In this document: positions 7,843 through 16,265 of the stretch, one piece after another
Position numbering within the stretch: the first letter of the stretch is position 1
Layout of the letters: each line of letters opens with the position of its first letter
From: Paenibacillus tepidiphilus
GTDB lineage: Bacteria; Bacillota; Bacilli; Paenibacillales; Paenibacillaceae
Reading direction: 5' to 3'
Assembly (NCBI RefSeq): GCF_008635795.1
Contig: NZ_VWRQ01000006.1
Span: 1 to 64,000, forward strand
DNA: 64,000 bases
The notes under the pieces: model-generated
Databases searched by the model: none
Told to the model about the DNA's origin: nothing
The model's input: only the letters and a program-made list of their open reading frames with translations
Translations under genes and position numbers: made by a program

Positions 7843-8715
7843 TCAATAGGATATGCGGTCCGCACGCAGCGCCTTGAACTGCAGCCAGGTCAGCGCCGCC
7901 AGCAGAACGAGGAACAGGGCGGACCCGGCTGAGGCTTCACCGAAGGAATAGCTGGAGAAGGCCAGATGATAAATATAGGTCGTAATGATCTCCGTCGCAT
8001 TGTTGGGACCGCCGTCCGTCATCGTAAAGATGAGGTCGAACGCCTTGAAGGACTGGATCGTCGTATAAGCAATTACGATGGTCGCCGAAGGGGCGAGCAG
8101 CGGCCAGGTGACACTGCGGAAGATCCGCCAGCGCCCGCCGCCGTCGATGGCGGCGGCATCCTTCAGCTCCGCCGGAATCCCCTGCAGCCCGGCGATGAAC
8201 ACAATCATCATCTGTCCCGTATGGGCCCATACCTGCACTGCGGCTATCGAATAGATCGCAATCCTCCGGTCGCCAACCCAGCTCGGCGCCAGCCCCTCTG
8301 CCCCCAGCAGATTGAAGAGTCCCTGCAGCAGCCCGATTCCCGGATCATAGACAAAGGACCAGATCAGTCCCACCGATACGGTAGACAGAATCGCCGGAAA
8401 GAAGAACAGCGCCCGCAGCGGTACATATATCCGCCTGTTCCCGGAGAGCAGCAGAGCAAGGACCAGAGAGAGCAGCGTCTGACCGAATACAACGGCCGCC
8501 ATGAACTTCAGGTTGTTCCAGAGCGCCTTCTGGAAGACGAGGCTGTGCAGAACCGTATCGTAATTCTTCCAGCCCGTGATCTGAAAGGACGGGGACAAAC
8601 CATCCCAGTCGGTGAAGGAGTAGAACAAACCGGCCAGTGCAGGGTAGACAAAGAGCACGGCGTACAGCAAGAGGCCCGGCAGGACGAAGACCCATAATGT
8701 AAGGCGTTTGCGCAT
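7843..8715 (-). CDS. Carbohydrate-type ABC transporter permease (MalF-like)
   Basis: This is a 290-residue membrane protein with six predicted helices. It has the N-terminal hydrophobic segment LWVFVLPGLLLYAVLFVYPA and the EAA motif LKDAAAIDGGGRWRIFRSVTWPLL near residues 190-215, both typical of MalF/LacF/UgpA-type CUT1 permeases. Its start is only 3 bases after the binding-protein stop, so translation is probably coupled. It forms the transmembrane pair with the gene downstream. Confidence 0.9.
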   Translation of the reverse strand: MRKRLTLWVFVLPGLLLYAVLFVYPALAGLFYSFTDWDGLSPSFQITGWKNYDTVLHSLVFQKALWNNLKFMAAVVFGQTLLSLVLALLLSGNRRIYVPLRALFFFPAILSTVSVGLIWSFVYDPGIGLLQGLFNLLGAEGLAPSWVGDRRIAIYSIAAVQVWAHTGQMMIVFIAGLQGIPAELKDAAAIDGGGRWRIFRSVTWPLLAPSATIVIAYTTIQSFKAFDLIFTMTDGGPNNATEIITTYIYHLAFSSYSFGEASAGSALFLVLLAALTWLQFKALRADRISY

Positions 8716-8718
8716 GGC

Positions 8719-10044
8719 TTACTTCGCGATCTGCTGGTCGACGACAGCCTGTGCCTCCTTGGCGGCCTCCTCCGGCGAAGCTCCGCCCAGTACGGCCTGG
8801 ATGGAATTCGTCACCGCCTTCTGGTTCTCTCCGTTCGTAATCGTGAAGCGGGGCTGGAACAGCGTCTTTTTGCCGGCCCATTCCGTGGCTGTCTGCAGTT
8901 CGGGCGTGGTATACTCCACACCCTTGACAGTGACGTTCTGACCGGTTGCATTGGCGTATTGTCCGGCGATCTCCGGACGGCTCAGGAACTCCAGGAAGGT
9001 CTTCGCCTCCTCCGGATGCTTGGATTTCGTACTGATTCCCAGCAGGAAGGTACTGGTATGGATGCCCTCGTATTTCGCCTGTCCCGCTTCCACGGTAATG
9101 GGGGCGAGCAGCTTCTGCTCCAGCTCCGGATTCTGCGCCTTGTTCTGGGCCAGCTGGTAGGAGCCGCTGGCCAGAATCGCCGCCTTCTCCTGGATGAACA
9201 GCGCTCCTGCGGCCGCATCCTTCGTGCCCAGCGCATTCGGCTGGAAGTAGCCCTTATCGTTCAGCTCCTTGATCTGGCTGAGCGTCTTGACCCACCATTC
9301 ATCGGTCAGCTTCGCCTCACCGGATTCCACCTTGGTGAACGCATCGTCGCTCGGCAGATTGTTCATGACCATGGTATTCATGAACTGGCCGGGGCCGATA
9401 TCCGCCCCCGCGAAGGCAATGGGAATGAGCCCGTTCTCCTTCAGCTTGGCGCACAGCGCCAGGAAGCCTTCCCAATCATCCGGCGGCGTCAGGCCCAGCT
9501 TGTCGAACAGCTTCACATTGTAGATGGGGTCGTTATAGACCAGCTGGTAAGGGATAGCAAGCCGCTTCCCCTCCTTGACTCCGGCTTCGATCAGGGCCTC
9601 GTTAAAGTTCGCGGCATACGGCTCTGCAGACAGGTCCGTATATAATCCGGCTTTGGCTACCGCCTCAAACTGCGCGCCCGGAAAGGAGGCGAATACATCG
9701 CCGGCATCGCCCCCGGCGATCTTGGCCAAGGCTGCGGTCTGGTATTGATCGGAAGGAAGCGTCTGCATCTCTACCTTGATATGCGGATATTCGGTCTGGA
9801 ACTTTCCGATGATGTCCGTGAAGGCCGGCACATCCTCGCCGCGCCAGTGCAGGAAGCTGAGAGTGACCTCCTCGGGCTTCACATTTTCGGTACTCTGGGT
9901 ACTCTCCGCAGCAACCGGAGCAGAAGGAGCAGCACTCTCTTTGTTCTGCGCCGAAGAAGCGGCATTGTTGCTGCAGGCCGCCGTCAGCAGCAGCACAGCC
10001 AATGCAGCGGCCCGTAGGGCAGGGCGGTAACTATATGTTCTCAA
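8719..10044 (-). CDS. Family 1 extracellular solute-binding lipoprotein
   Basis: This 441-residue lipoprotein captures substrate outside the membrane for the two permeases downstream. It has a signal peptide with the lipobox LTAAC (Cys24), a Ser/Ala/Glu-rich linker, and a mature domain beginning VTLSFLHWRGEDVPAFTDIIGKF, typical of SBP family 1 (MalE/UgpB-like sugar binders). The start is a TTG at 10044, nine bases after AAGGAGG; an ATG closer to the ribosome site is out of frame and closes at once. It follows the monooxygenase gene by 18 bases. The fold favours a saccharide or glycoside rather than a small alkanesulfonate. Confidence 0.9.
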   Translation of the reverse strand: MRTYSYRPALRAAALAVLLLTAACSNNAASSAQNKESAAPSAPVAAESTQSTENVKPEEVTLSFLHWRGEDVPAFTDIIGKFQTEYPHIKVEMQTLPSDQYQTAALAKIAGGDAGDVFASFPGAQFEAVAKAGLYTDLSAEPYAANFNEALIEAGVKEGKRLAIPYQLVYNDPIYNVKLFDKLGLTPPDDWEGFLALCAKLKENGLIPIAFAGADIGPGQFMNTMVMNNLPSDDAFTKVESGEAKLTDEWWVKTLSQIKELNDKGYFQPNALGTKDAAAGALFIQEKAAILASGSYQLAQNKAQNPELEQKLLAPITVEAGQAKYEGIHTSTFLLGISTKSKHPEEAKTFLEFLSRPEIAGQYANATGQNVTVKGVEYTTPELQTATEWAGKKTLFQPRFTITNGENQKAVTNSIQAVLGGASPEEAAKEAQAVVDQQIAK

Positions 10045-10062
10045 ATCATGATTCCTCCTTGG

Positions 10063-11229
10063 TTATGAATGAGTCGCCTTCCAGCGCTCCCGGAACAGCG
10101 GCAGCACCTGCCGCCCGAAATTCTCTGCCTCCTCCAGGTGGGGATACCCGGAGAGAATGAAAGTCCGCACGCCAAGCTCCGCGTAGCGGATCAGCACGCC
10201 GGCCACCTGCTCCGCCGTGCCGAAGATGAGCAGCGCGCCTCCCGAGCGGACCTGCGACAGCCCGCTCCACAGATGGGGCCCGGCGATGAAATCCGCCGCA
10301 GCCGATTGCTCGCGGAGCCGGTTCTGCCGGCTCTGGCCGGCGGCATCGGTGCCCGCGAACGATTGCTGCGCCCGGCGGATCGCATCCTCCGGAGCCCGGC
10401 TGATCAGGCCGCGGGCATCCGCCCACGCTGCCTCCTCGCTGTCCCGGACGAGCACCTGCACCCGCAGCCCATACCTTGGCCTGCGGGCGACGCCCGTCGC
10501 GGCCGTATACGCCCGGAGGGCCTGCTCCAGCTCGGCGATCTGGGCGGAGATCCATTCATACGGCTCCCCCCACATCAGGTAAGTGTCCGCATATTGTGCC
10601 GCCGCCTGCTTCGCCGGCGGCGAGCTTCCGCCCAGATACAGCGGCAGCGGCCGGGGCTGCACAAGCGCAGGAATATTCACCGGCCCTTGAAAGCTGTAAT
10701 ACTTGCCTATAAAGCCCTGCGCCTGCTCCGCTTCTCCCTGCTTCCCGCCGCCCCTGTCGCCGAACTCCGACAGGGCGGTCCCAGCTGAGCCTTCCCAGGC
10801 CAGTGTCAGCACGCGCATATACTCCCCTGCCCGTTCATACCGCTCGTCATGGGCATAGGCCAGCGGATCGCCCAGCTGCTCCAGATCCGCTGCGGAGCTT
10901 CCGGTGACAATATTCAGCAGTACGCGCCCGCCGGATAGCTGATCCAGCGATGCGGCCATACGCGCCGCCAATACGGGCGCGATCAGCCCCGGCCGGACGG
11001 CAACCAGCGCCTGCAGGCTGACCGTATGGCTCAGCACGGCAGAGCCGACGACCCAGGAATCCAGACAGGCGCCGCCGGTCGGGATCAGCACAAATTCAAA
11101 GCCTGAACGTTCGGCCGCCCGGGCAACCTCAATCAAATAATTCAGTGTCGGTTCTCTTTCCGGGGTTACGCCAACATAATGGCCATCGCCTGCCGTCGGC
11201 AGGAACCAGCCGAACGATACCTCTTCCAC
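10063..11229 (-). CDS. SsuD-like FMNH2-dependent sulfonate monooxygenase (LLM class)
   Basis: This 388-residue luciferase-like monooxygenase aligns along its length with alkanesulfonate monooxygenase SsuD: FGWFLPTAGDGHYVG at the start, IPTGGACLDSW with the active-site Cys (Cys55), LNIVTGSSAADLEQLGD, PLYLGGSSP, MWGEP and the C-terminal FILSGYPHLEEA. Such enzymes use FMNH2 and O2 to split C-S bonds, releasing sulfite and an aldehyde. The His that E. coli SsuD has in THGDGHY is Ala13 here, and an insert of about 20 residues (near 145-165) follows the WEGSAG region. The start is GTG, with AAGGAGG seven bases upstream. It leads an operon with a sugar-type importer instead of the SsuABC importer, so the substrate may be a sulfonated sugar such as sulfoquinovose (inference). 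Confidence 0.87.
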   Translation of the reverse strand: MEEVSFGWFLPTAGDGHYVGVTPEREPTLNYLIEVARAAERSGFEFVLIPTGGACLDSWVVGSAVLSHTVSLQALVAVRPGLIAPVLAARMAASLDQLSGGRVLLNIVTGSSAADLEQLGDPLAYAHDERYERAGEYMRVLTLAWEGSAGTALSEFGDRGGGKQGEAEQAQGFIGKYYSFQGPVNIPALVQPRPLPLYLGGSSPPAKQAAAQYADTYLMWGEPYEWISAQIAELEQALRAYTAATGVARRPRYGLRVQVLVRDSEEAAWADARGLISRAPEDAIRRAQQSFAGTDAAGQSRQNRLREQSAAADFIAGPHLWSGLSQVRSGGALLIFGTAEQVAGVLIRYAELGVRTFILSGYPHLEEAENFGRQVLPLFRERWKATHS

Positions 11230-11301
11230 CTTTCCCCCTCCTTTGCATAAATGAAGAAATTGATCTATATCTCCGGTGAACCGGTTGATTATTTCCCAGC
11301 A

Positions 11302-11318
11302 AACTTATAGGATAAGTT
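11302..11318. promoter_or_regulatory. Inverted repeat upstream of the monooxygenase operon
   Basis: AACTTAT-AGG-ATAAGTT is a perfect 7-3-7 palindrome 73 bp upstream of the monooxygenase GTG. On the minus strand it contains TATCCT and TATAAG, so it overlaps possible -10 elements, a position expected of a repressor site. Candidate binders are a sulfur-status regulator or the divergent AraC protein; neither can be shown here. Confidence 0.45.
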
Positions 11319-11435
11319 ATTATTGAGATTGTAACAAGCCTCCGCGTAATCGTGAATGTCAATTCGCGGCATTTTTGATTGGTAAATTTGTGGGTATTGC
11401 TCTGGTTCCTGAAATAACGCTGTGACAAAAGACGT

Positions 11436-11464
11436 TTGCCGCTTGGCTGAAACTCCTCTATAAT
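11436..11464 (+). promoter_or_regulatory. Sigma-A promoter of the AraC gene
   Basis: TTGCCG, a 17 bp spacer and a consensus TATAAT lie 95 bases upstream of the AraC start codon. The rest of the 329 bp divergent region holds the inverted repeat at 11302 and no credible small gene. Confidence 0.65.
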
Positions 11465-11558
11465 ATGGAAATATTTACTTCCGGTTTATATACCGAACAT
11501 GTTGATTTCAGGTTCAAACGGTGAATCCATTCTTTGCTTTGGCAAAAAGAGGTGTGCT

Positions 11559-12443
11559 ATGACCAACCGGATGCGGGAGGACAGTCATGAGTTTCTCGAA
11601 ATCAACCTGTTTACACCTTCCCCCTATGAGAAGAGCGGCGCCGCCTGGCCGATCCGCCTGGGCCACAACAGCGCCAAGCCGAATTACCATATCGGACCGC
11701 GGACCTCGCCCTATTATTACCTGATCTTTGTACTTGATGGCGAAGGCGTATTCCATCAGAACCAGCAGACCTACAGACTCAGCCGGAACGATATGTTCTG
11801 CCTCTTCCCGCAGGTCATTCATGAATATTACACCGACCCGCGGTTGCCGCTGCGCAAAATCTTCCTCGCCTTCGACGGCAAAGGCGCTTCGCGCCTGCTG
11901 GAGAGAATCGGGCTCAGTCAGCGTCAGCCGCATGCGGCCGGCGCTTTGACGCCGGAAGTCATCCGGCTGATGTGGGATTTCGTGGACTCGGTGCGCGGCG
12001 GCGCAGATACGGACCTGGGGAGGCTGATCTTTTTTCATCAAATCTTTGACCAGCTGTCTTCTGCCGCTGCCGGCTCTGCCGTCCGCAATAAGGGGAATAT
12101 CTCCTGGCTCCAGCAAGGATATGAGTATATGGAAATCCATTATGCAGAGGGCATTACCGTAGAGAAGGTATCGGCCCATGTCGGGGTGGACCGCACCCAT
12201 TTCACGAAGCAGTTCCGCAGAGCCTATGGAATGACGCCCATCGAATTCCTGCAGGAGCTGAAGATGAGGGAAGCTCAGACGCTGCTCACACAGACTGCCT
12301 GCACCTTGTCGGAGATCGCCCAATCGGTGGGGTATCCCGACCTGTTCGCCTTCTCCAAAGCATTCAAGAAACGGCTGGGCACGGCTCCAACCCAATACCG
12401 ACTGCAGGCAAAACACCAAATGGCCAGGGAGGCTGAAGGATGA
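11559..12443 (+). CDS. AraC-family transcriptional regulator with cupin sensor
   Basis: The product is 294 residues. An N-terminal AraC-type cupin ligand-binding domain (about 20-160, with YYYLIFVLDGEGVFHQNQQTYRLSRNDMFCLFPQVIHEYY) is followed by two helix-turn-helix motifs at the C-terminus (about 185-285, VEKVSAHVGVDRTHFTKQFRRAYGM and LSEIAQSVGYPDLFAFSKAFKKRLG). This is the layout of sugar-responsive regulators such as MsmR or RafR. The ATG at 11559 has AGAGGTG upstream and is favoured over one 60 bases earlier. It is divergent from the monooxygenase/importer cluster, which it likely activates, and its last four bases overlap the next gene. Confidence 0.87.
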   Translation: MTNRMREDSHEFLEINLFTPSPYEKSGAAWPIRLGHNSAKPNYHIGPRTSPYYYLIFVLDGEGVFHQNQQTYRLSRNDMFCLFPQVIHEYYTDPRLPLRKIFLAFDGKGASRLLERIGLSQRQPHAAGALTPEVIRLMWDFVDSVRGGADTDLGRLIFFHQIFDQLSSAAAGSAVRNKGNISWLQQGYEYMEIHYAEGITVEKVSAHVGVDRTHFTKQFRRAYGMTPIEFLQELKMREAQTLLTQTACTLSEIAQSVGYPDLFAFSKAFKKRLGTAPTQYRLQAKHQMAREAEG

Positions 12444-13699
12444 AACGCAAGCTGAATTTGTTGATGTTGATGATCGTGGTTATTCTGACCGGGGGCTGTA
12501 CCTTTTCGGTAGACGCAGATGATCGGGTGGACACCCCTTTATATGACGGGCCTGCTTTGAAATTGGGAGTAGTCGGGGAACCGCCTGTGGTGAGAGAATC
12601 TAATGTGAGCTTTATCCCGCTGACGCTGGAGGAGATGGAGAAACAGGGGTTATTGCTGGGAGAGCGCTTTGACGCGGTGGTGATTATGAAGGAGCACTTG
12701 TCCGAAGCGGCGGAGAACCGGTATGCCGGAGTTTATCAGAACGCGGATATTCCATTCTTTTTCATAGAGTCCAGAAAGTCCTATATGCCGTTCACCCTTA
12801 AGGATTTGTCTTACGAAGAAGCACCTGATGCCAATGATGGCATGTATGCGACAGGGTATTACCACAATTTCGGCGGGGGCCGGGTTTGGGGATACGGGCT
12901 TTATAACGATAAGGTGAATACCACCAATATTAAAGACGTTTATTCTCGAATGTTTACCACTATACGCCAGTTGGAAATTGAAATAGGTCATGTGCCGGGC
13001 CAAGTCCTGAATCCAGAAATGTATTCCACCAAATATTATCCCCCTCGAATGAATACCCTGGATGAGCATGTGCTCTGGATCGAAGGGGACGTAGTACTAA
13101 CCGCTCAAATTGCCAAAGCAACGGGGGAACAGGTCCACGAGGCCAATACCGTCATTAGCTCAATGCGAGTAGACAGCGGTATGGGAAGCAAGGAGCTTGC
13201 CCTCGATCCACTACCTTTGGGCCTCCATTCCTTCGCCCAGTCTGCGAACGACCAGTTGGCGGTTCATGTGCGGGATCATGAAGGGTCACGGCTATTCATT
13301 CTGGACCTCCTCAGCGGAGAACAGGTTCTGCTCAATCAATTGAATGTAGCAGAGGGTGCTCCGTCCCATGAGAAGATCGACAGTTATAACTGGTCCCCCG
13401 ATGGAACCAAACTGGCCGTTGCATACGGTGAGATCGGCTCAAGCCATATCGCTGTATACGATACGGAGAGCAAAGTTCTGTCCGGGATTTCCGATCAGGA
13501 TTTCACATGGATTCCGTATGTGGTCTGGCATAAGGACGGTCAGGGGCTTGACTTTGTCAGTAAGCCCGATGACATGGCGAACTCAACAGTGCTGTACCGG
13601 TATAGAGAGATGAATCAGGCCCCCGAGAAGCTTACAGAGCAATTGTCTGACGGAGATCAAAAGCTATTTGCAGAATTCACACCGTACAGGCTGGAATAA
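12440..13699 (+). CDS. Lipoprotein with C-terminal beta-propeller-like region
   Basis: This 419-residue protein has a signal peptide and the lipobox LTGGC (Cys20), so it should be anchored outside the membrane. Residues about 290-400 contain TolB/WD40-like strands (SYNWSPDGTKLAVAYGE, IAVYDTESK, YVVWHKDGQGLDFVSKPDD). The central part (about 100-220) is not recognised. Its ATG overlaps the AraC stop (ATGA), with GGAGG inside the AraC gene, so the two are translationally coupled. That link to a sugar-type regulator is odd for a lipoprotein. The codons are somewhat more AT-rich than in the upstream cluster. Confidence 0.75.
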   Translation: MKRKLNLLMLMIVVILTGGCTFSVDADDRVDTPLYDGPALKLGVVGEPPVVRESNVSFIPLTLEEMEKQGLLLGERFDAVVIMKEHLSEAAENRYAGVYQNADIPFFFIESRKSYMPFTLKDLSYEEAPDANDGMYATGYYHNFGGGRVWGYGLYNDKVNTTNIKDVYSRMFTTIRQLEIEIGHVPGQVLNPEMYSTKYYPPRMNTLDEHVLWIEGDVVLTAQIAKATGEQVHEANTVISSMRVDSGMGSKELALDPLPLGLHSFAQSANDQLAVHVRDHEGSRLFILDLLSGEQVLLNQLNVAEGAPSHEKIDSYNWSPDGTKLAVAYGEIGSSHIAVYDTESKVLSGISDQDFTWIPYVVWHKDGQGLDFVSKPDDMANSTVLYRYREMNQAPEKLTEQLSDGDQKLFAEFTPYRLE

Positions 13700-13703
13700 G
13701 GCT

Positions 13704-14342
13704 CTAAGGTGCTATATATCTCATATGTCTCGCCACCTCCAGAAACGCCGGAAGAACCTCATCACGGTCTTTATCGAAATAGTTGAACTCGATCAAGGTT
13801 TCCGGAAGCCCCTCTCTCTTTAGCAAAAACCGGTCGAACCGGGGGCCCTCCGCAGCTTTGGCGCTGCCGATGTACTCTTCATACTGTGCCAGCTCCTCGT
13901 CCTTAAAGCGGGTGTAGCCTCCGGGGACATCGTATGTCTGCGGCTCTGCTGCACCCGGCATCCGGTCCGCTTCCAGCAGCGAGATAAACTGCGTATTGCT
14001 GAAGCCCACCTCGGAGCCATCCTCAAACACGAATTCCTGCATGGTCTCCGGGATATAAAAGCCATAGGGGTGCAGGTCGATTTCGACGAAGGTTGCCGGC
14101 CATTCCTTGCCTTGAATCGTCAGTGACGTTAATTCTTCCTTGCTGTCCAGATCATCAATAAGTCTAAGCTGCGGAGCTGCCGTTTTGGTCGGTTGCGCAG
14201 CCGGGCTTGCCGTTATTTCAGCGGTGGGGACTGGAGCAGACGGGGAGCCGGAAGCGCTGAATTCGTCAGACTGCGAACCCGAGCAGCCGGCCAGTACGGT
14301 TAGCAAGAGTATACTTAATCTCTTTATAAGGTTGTTCTCCAT
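13704..14342 (-). CDS. Lipoprotein, paralogue of the gene at 15360-16019
   Basis: This 212-residue lipoprotein has the lipobox LAGC, followed by a Ser/Pro/Thr/Ala-rich linker (residues about 20-60) and a globular domain of about 150 residues (VEIDLHPYGFYIPETMQEFVFEDGSEVG...). No known family is recognised. The start at 14342 is chosen for the GAAGGTG site in front of it; a longer frame reaching 14411 lacks a signal. It is convergent with the preceding lipoprotein gene, only 4 bases away. The two paralogues share long nearly identical stretches, even at DNA level. Confidence 0.75.
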   Translation of the reverse strand: MENNLIKRLSILLLTVLAGCSGSQSDEFSASGSPSAPVPTAEITASPAAQPTKTAAPQLRLIDDLDSKEELTSLTIQGKEWPATFVEIDLHPYGFYIPETMQEFVFEDGSEVGFSNTQFISLLEADRMPGAAEPQTYDVPGGYTRFKDEELAQYEEYIGSAKAAEGPRFDRFLLKREGLPETLIEFNYFDKDRDEVLPAFLEVARHMRYIAP

Positions 14343-14435
14343 AACAACACCTTCTTTTTTTATGTAAATAATACCATAAAATTCCGCCTGGCTACTAACC
14401 CGCCTCTTCAACTTTTCAAAATGCTATAAATACCC

Positions 14436-14462
14436 AAAAAAGCCCGGCACCAGTGCCGGGCT
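14436..14462 (-). terminator. Intrinsic terminator of the peptidase gene
   Basis: AGCCCGGCAC and GTGCCGGGCT pair around a two-base loop and are followed on the minus strand by a T run (TTTTTTGGG). It lies immediately after the stop of the peptidase gene. Confidence 0.85.
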
Positions 14463-14468
14463 TACCGT

Positions 14469-15221
14469 TTAACTAAATGTATCTACATGAAAATGATCGC
14501 CGTGGTCGGATTGCACCAGTATTTTGTTGGAGGTCAGTCCGTGAGTGGTGTAGTAAATAACTCTTTTGACATTGGCATTGGCGATACAGATTTCCAGGAA
14601 CTTGGTAGCTTGGGCAGTGGTTAATCCCGCGTTTCGGATATCCACTTCTGTCCCCGTCTGGTGGGTACTGTGTTCCGGAGTATCGGCACCATCCAGCAGG
14701 CAAGCATCATTCACCTGAATCAGTTTGTTGTAGTAGCTGTAAAAAGAGTATCCCAGTGAGTATAACGTATCCCGGCAGGCGCTTGTGCACCAGGAATGAT
14801 CCAGCTTATACGTGGCATCGGCGCTGAGGCCCTCTGCCGTGTCGTTATAATTCACATAACCCGGAGTAGACTTAAAGATCCGGACCCAGCCTTTTGGCGA
14901 AACCCCGATAGATGCATGCATTGCGTTGCGGGAACCAGCCCCGTATATTCCGTCAGCGGTAAGACCTGTATTGTTCTGAAACACGATAAGATTGGCCTTT
15001 GTGGCGGCATCGAAGGAATTGCTTGTATTGCCTTCCAGCGATGTCGTACTTGTCCATAAATAAGACGGCGTAATGCTGCGGTATTGTCTCAGATTTGCTT
15101 TTAAAACAGCAACCTGGGCGTGGGAAGTTCCCTGACTGTAGGAAGCCAGATAACTGGTCCCGTATTTGGCGTTTGAAGCCGACGTGCCTACTGCTGCAAC
15201 ATTGTTATGTCCTGCTGCCAT
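14469..15221 (-). CDS. Peptidoglycan-binding LAS-type metallopeptidase
   Basis: The product is 250 residues. Residues about 40-105 form a peptidoglycan-binding domain (FDAATKANLIVFQNNTGLTADGIYGAGSRNAM). The C-terminal part has the zinc-peptidase signature of LAS enzymes (D-Ala-D-Ala carboxypeptidases and MepA-like endopeptidases): HSTHQTGTEVDIRN and HGDHFHVD. It should cut cell-wall peptide bonds. No signal peptide is visible, as in phage endolysins or proteins released by lysis or non-classical export. It sits between two paralogous lipoprotein genes on the same strand and ends at a strong terminator. Four Cys residues in the middle region might form disulfides. Confidence 0.8.
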   Translation of the reverse strand: MAAGHNNVAAVGTSASNAKYGTSYLASYSQGTSHAQVAVLKANLRQYRSITPSYLWTSTTSLEGNTSNSFDAATKANLIVFQNNTGLTADGIYGAGSRNAMHASIGVSPKGWVRIFKSTPGYVNYNDTAEGLSADATYKLDHSWCTSACRDTLYSLGYSFYSYYNKLIQVNDACLLDGADTPEHSTHQTGTEVDIRNAGLTTAQATKFLEICIANANVKRVIYYTTHGLTSNKILVQSDHGDHFHVDTFS

Positions 15222-15359
15222 ACCTTATCATTCCTTCCGTGATGTTAACGTTCGGGCTTAAAGCACAGGCTCCCGAAGACCTATACCTTAATTCTCGTTA
15301 CATCTTTAAGTAACTAAAAGGGAAGGAATAACAACCGGCAGCAGAAATAACCTTGAAAT

Positions 15360-16019
15360 TTAAGGTTCAATATATTTAATATTTTTGGTTACCTCAAGAA
15401 AGATCGGCAGAACGCTCTCTTTATTCTTGTTAAAATAACGAAAGTAGATGAGCATATCCGGTGTGCCTCCGTGCTTCAGCAGAAATCCGTCCACTCTTGG
15501 CCCTTCATCGCCGTCTTTGGAGCTCCCGATATATTCCTCAAATTGCTGCAATTCCTCATCATAAAAAAGCGTATCTCCGCCGAACCGGAGTGATTCATGC
15601 AAATTATCCGGATTGACCAGACGCTCTACCTCCGATAATCCAATAAACTCAGCACGGTTGAGCCCCACCTCCGAGCCATCCTCAAACACGAATTCCTGCA
15701 TGTTCTCCGGAATATAGAATCCATAAGGGTGCAGGTTGATTTCGACGAAGGTTGCCGGAACCTGCCGGCCTCCAAGGTTAAGACTAATCTCTTTCCCAGT
15801 ATAGTTGAGATCGTTAATAAGTTTTACTTTAGATACACCAGTTATAGCAGGTCCCGGGGTTTCCAGCTGTGTAGTGAAATGGGGGGATGGAACTGTGGGT
15901 GCAGCCGTTTCCCCGGTTGTTGCCGGAGGAGATGGTTTCGCAAGGTTTGGCGCTTCTGAATTCGCACAGCCAATCAACACAGTTAAGGCAACAATGCCGC
16001 ATATTTTCAGTATTCTCAT
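15360..16019 (-). CDS. Lipoprotein, paralogue of the gene at 13704-14342
   Basis: This 219-residue lipoprotein has the lipobox LIGC and a Pro/Thr-rich linker before a C-terminal domain (VEINLHPYGFYIPENMQEFVFEDGSEVGL). That domain is clearly homologous to the lipoprotein on the other side of the peptidase gene. The ATG at 16019 has GGAAGGGGG upstream. Paralogues in cis, flanking a cell-wall peptidase, suggest a small duplicated envelope cassette. No function is known to me for this family. Confidence 0.75.
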   Translation of the reverse strand: MRILKICGIVALTVLIGCANSEAPNLAKPSPPATTGETAAPTVPSPHFTTQLETPGPAITGVSKVKLINDLNYTGKEISLNLGGRQVPATFVEINLHPYGFYIPENMQEFVFEDGSEVGLNRAEFIGLSEVERLVNPDNLHESLRFGGDTLFYDEELQQFEEYIGSSKDGDEGPRVDGFLLKHGGTPDMLIYFRYFNKNKESVLPIFLEVTKNIKYIEP

Positions 16020-16265
16020 AGGAATCCCCCTTCCCATTCCACTAAATAATACCATGCATTCATGTTTTAGGTAAACAGTTGAGTGCTATGCAAAGTCCCC
16101 GAAGCGATTGCAACCATAGTCCGTTTGTTGAGCGTCTACCAATGAATACGGTGTAATATGATAACACAAAAAGATATGCATTTGGGCCAACGATGCTCCT
16201 GGATTCATGATAGGCGTGTATTCTCTCCCATGATATAATGAGAATAATCTATTCCTTGTAACAGG

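Noticed and set aside
11230..11435. SAM or other riboswitch before the monooxygenase operon
   Set aside because: No S-box core or related conserved stem is visible in this stretch; only a short palindrome is found.
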